Shown here: piece by piece, positions 63,359 through 64,000 of the stretch
Layout of the letters: the number at the start of each line of letters is the position of its first letter
Position numbering within the stretch: the stretch's first letter is position 1
Assembly (NCBI GenBank): GCA_020445255.1
Contig: JAGRGY010000011.1
Location: 98,862 to 162,861 of the forward strand
Length of the DNA stretch: 64,000 nucleotides
Origin: Gammaproteobacteria bacterium
GTDB taxonomy: Bacteria > Pseudomonadota > Gammaproteobacteria > Chromatiales > Chromatiaceae
Direction of reading: 5' to 3'
Notes under the pieces: model-generated
Told to the model about the DNA's origin: nothing
The model's input: only the letters and a program-made list of their open reading frames with translations
Databases searched by the model: none
Program-made: the position numbers and the translations under genes

Positions 63359-63525
63359 CCAGATTCCACCAAAGGAGGATGCGGAATTGCCCCTTTGCAC
63401 TGCTTTCCAGCCCGGGGCCAAGGCCGAAAGGGTCCACGAGTTTGCCGGTCGTGATTACGGGTCGGAGCCCTACCCTGCGCTACGATGGCGTTTCCACACA
63501 CCGACGAGGCCACAGAGAGGGCTTT
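63359..63525. other. Possible regulatory RNA region upstream of the tR1-like terminator
   Basis: This 167-bp stretch has no convincing gene. Its minus-strand transcript would contain an anti-Shine-Dalgarno (CCGCATCCTCCTTTGG) and end at the terminator. The plus strand has the matching AAAGGAGGATG. A short antisense RNA is possible. No clear promoter is seen. Confidence 0.35.
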
Positions 63526-63774
63526 GTGAGCGAAGAAGCGATCAGCGGGTACTATTTCGACACATGGATGGGGCGGGTATACATCCTCAAAGAGGTAGAC
63601 GAGGCGTTCCACATCTACTGTGGAAACCATCACCTCGGAACGGACACCAGCCCGCAGTTCGCGCTGAACAGGATCTTGGAAGATCACTGCTTGTCACCAG
63701 GGGAAAACGTCCCCCCATCACTGCTCGGGGTGCCCAGGCAGTTATCCGACTGGGAAGTCGTCCCAATGGAGTGA
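63526..63774 (+). CDS. Small plus-strand phage protein
   Basis: An 82-residue protein from GTG 63526 with AGAGAGG five to ten bases upstream. It opens VSEEAISGYYFDTWMGRVYIL and is aromatic-rich. It is on the strand opposite to the early operon, so it may belong to the lysogenic side. Function unknown. It overlaps the convergent minus-strand gene by 91 bp. Confidence 0.55.
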   Translation: MSEEAISGYYFDTWMGRVYILKEVDEAFHIYCGNHHLGTDTSPQFALNRILEDHCLSPGENVPPSLLGVPRQLSDWEVVPME

Positions 63775-63962
63775 TCGGCAGGATCGAACCGCACCAATGC
63801 CGCTCCACGTGGAAGCGAAATCATTCGCCCATCTGCAAGCGTGGCGTATCGATACCCACCGGCACCGAGTGGTGCAACCGGATGTGGTGCCTTGCGAACC
63901 GCTTCCTTGATCGTGTCTGCAATCAGCTGCGCTTGCTCGGCATCGATCCGAACATACAGCAC
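63684..63962 (-). CDS. Small phage protein at the window's right edge
   Basis: A 92-residue protein. It starts MLYVRIDAEQAQLIADTIKE and has RKAPHPVAPLGAGGYRYATLADGR. Its last 30 residues are antisense to the plus-strand gene and look less conserved. The two convergent genes overlap by 91 bp, so one may be wrong. Function unknown. Confidence 0.48.
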   Translation of the reverse strand: MLYVRIDAEQAQLIADTIKEAVRKAPHPVAPLGAGGYRYATLADGRMISLPRGAALVRFDPADHSIGTTSQSDNCLGTPSSDGGTFSPGDKQ

Positions 63963-64000
63963 GCCGATATTGGCATTTCTTACGGCTATAACCAGTTCGC

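Larger units (their letters stand above)
29330..64000. mobile_element. Lambda-like siphovirus prophage (left part; right end outside window)
   Basis: A contiguous phage region begins at the broken tRNA-Arg and runs past the window end. It holds, from right to left on the minus strand, regulation, replication (O-like, RusA), terminase, portal, protease, capsid, lysis, tail chaperone with frameshift, tape measure and tail-hub genes. All key late genes look intact. No integrase is present, so it and attR should be beyond 64 kb. A/T-rich stretches are more frequent than in the host part, as expected for acquired DNA. Confidence 0.92.

Noticed and set aside
29330..64000. Integrase, cI-type repressor and attR of the prophage
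   Set aside because: Searched for by motif in all frames shown but not present; they are expected beyond the right edge.

Overview
The window is high-GC DNA, probably from a gammaproteobacterium. It carries a MetA-type homoserine acyltransferase, an ExeA/GspB secretion pair, paired cytochrome b561 and YceI genes, and a sigma-54-controlled cyanate operon. A chemolithotrophic or cyanate-using lineage fits, but the taxon cannot be fixed from this sequence. The left 29.3 kb is host chromosome. The right 34.7 kb is the left part of a lambda-like siphovirus prophage whose far end lies outside the window.

Host region. A sigma-54 activator with two PAS domains (1-1320, cut by the window edge) is divergent from an operon at 1727-8695. 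That operon encodes a Tat-type NrtA/CmpA-like binding protein, a permease, an ATPase, a COG0523 (CobW-like) GTPase, a WD40 protein, cyanase (CynS) and a HupE/UreJ membrane protein. The intergenic space holds a near-consensus -24/-12 promoter and two 14-bp direct repeats suited to be the activator's enhancer sites. Next come a leftward group (MBL-fold hydrolase, P-loop protein, MetA, cyclic-nucleotide-binding protein) and a rightward group (MFS transporter, cytochrome b561, YceI, NlpC/P60 lipoprotein). An accessory stretch at 15.3-25.5 kb follows. It holds a BON/LysM protein, a patatin phospholipase beside a protein with TIR/deoxyribosyltransferase-like, TPR and SLOG-like parts, an orphan VgrG, a TVP38 membrane protein, a diheme protein, a second TIR-like protein fused to a lectin-like domain, and a lipoprotein. 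GspB and ExeA close the host part.

Prophage. At 29330-29376 lies only the 3' part of a tRNA-Arg(ACG), preceded by the tRNA terminator. This is the attL side; the integrase and the rebuilt tRNA should lie beyond 64 kb. Nearly all phage genes are on the minus strand, so they read from right to left. The early region (58-64 kb) has a regulatory segment with a tR1-like terminator, an HTH regulator, many tiny overlapping genes, an O-like replisome organiser with an iteron-like internal repeat cluster, and RusA. The late region has terminase, gpW, portal, S49 protease with a nested scaffold, decoration and capsid genes. A lysis and tailspike block then interrupts the usual head-tail order before the tail genes (terminator, tube, G/GT frameshift pair, tape measure, hub and tip).

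Points most worth attention are: a portal protein with a C-terminal helix-hairpin-helix unit resembling the RNA polymerase alpha C-terminal domain; a head-tail joining domain fused to a large lectin-and-repeat protein; a plus-strand membrane moron sitting exactly between the tail chaperone and tape-measure genes; a candidate origin inside the O-like gene; and the patatin plus TIR-TPR-SLOG pair in the host region.
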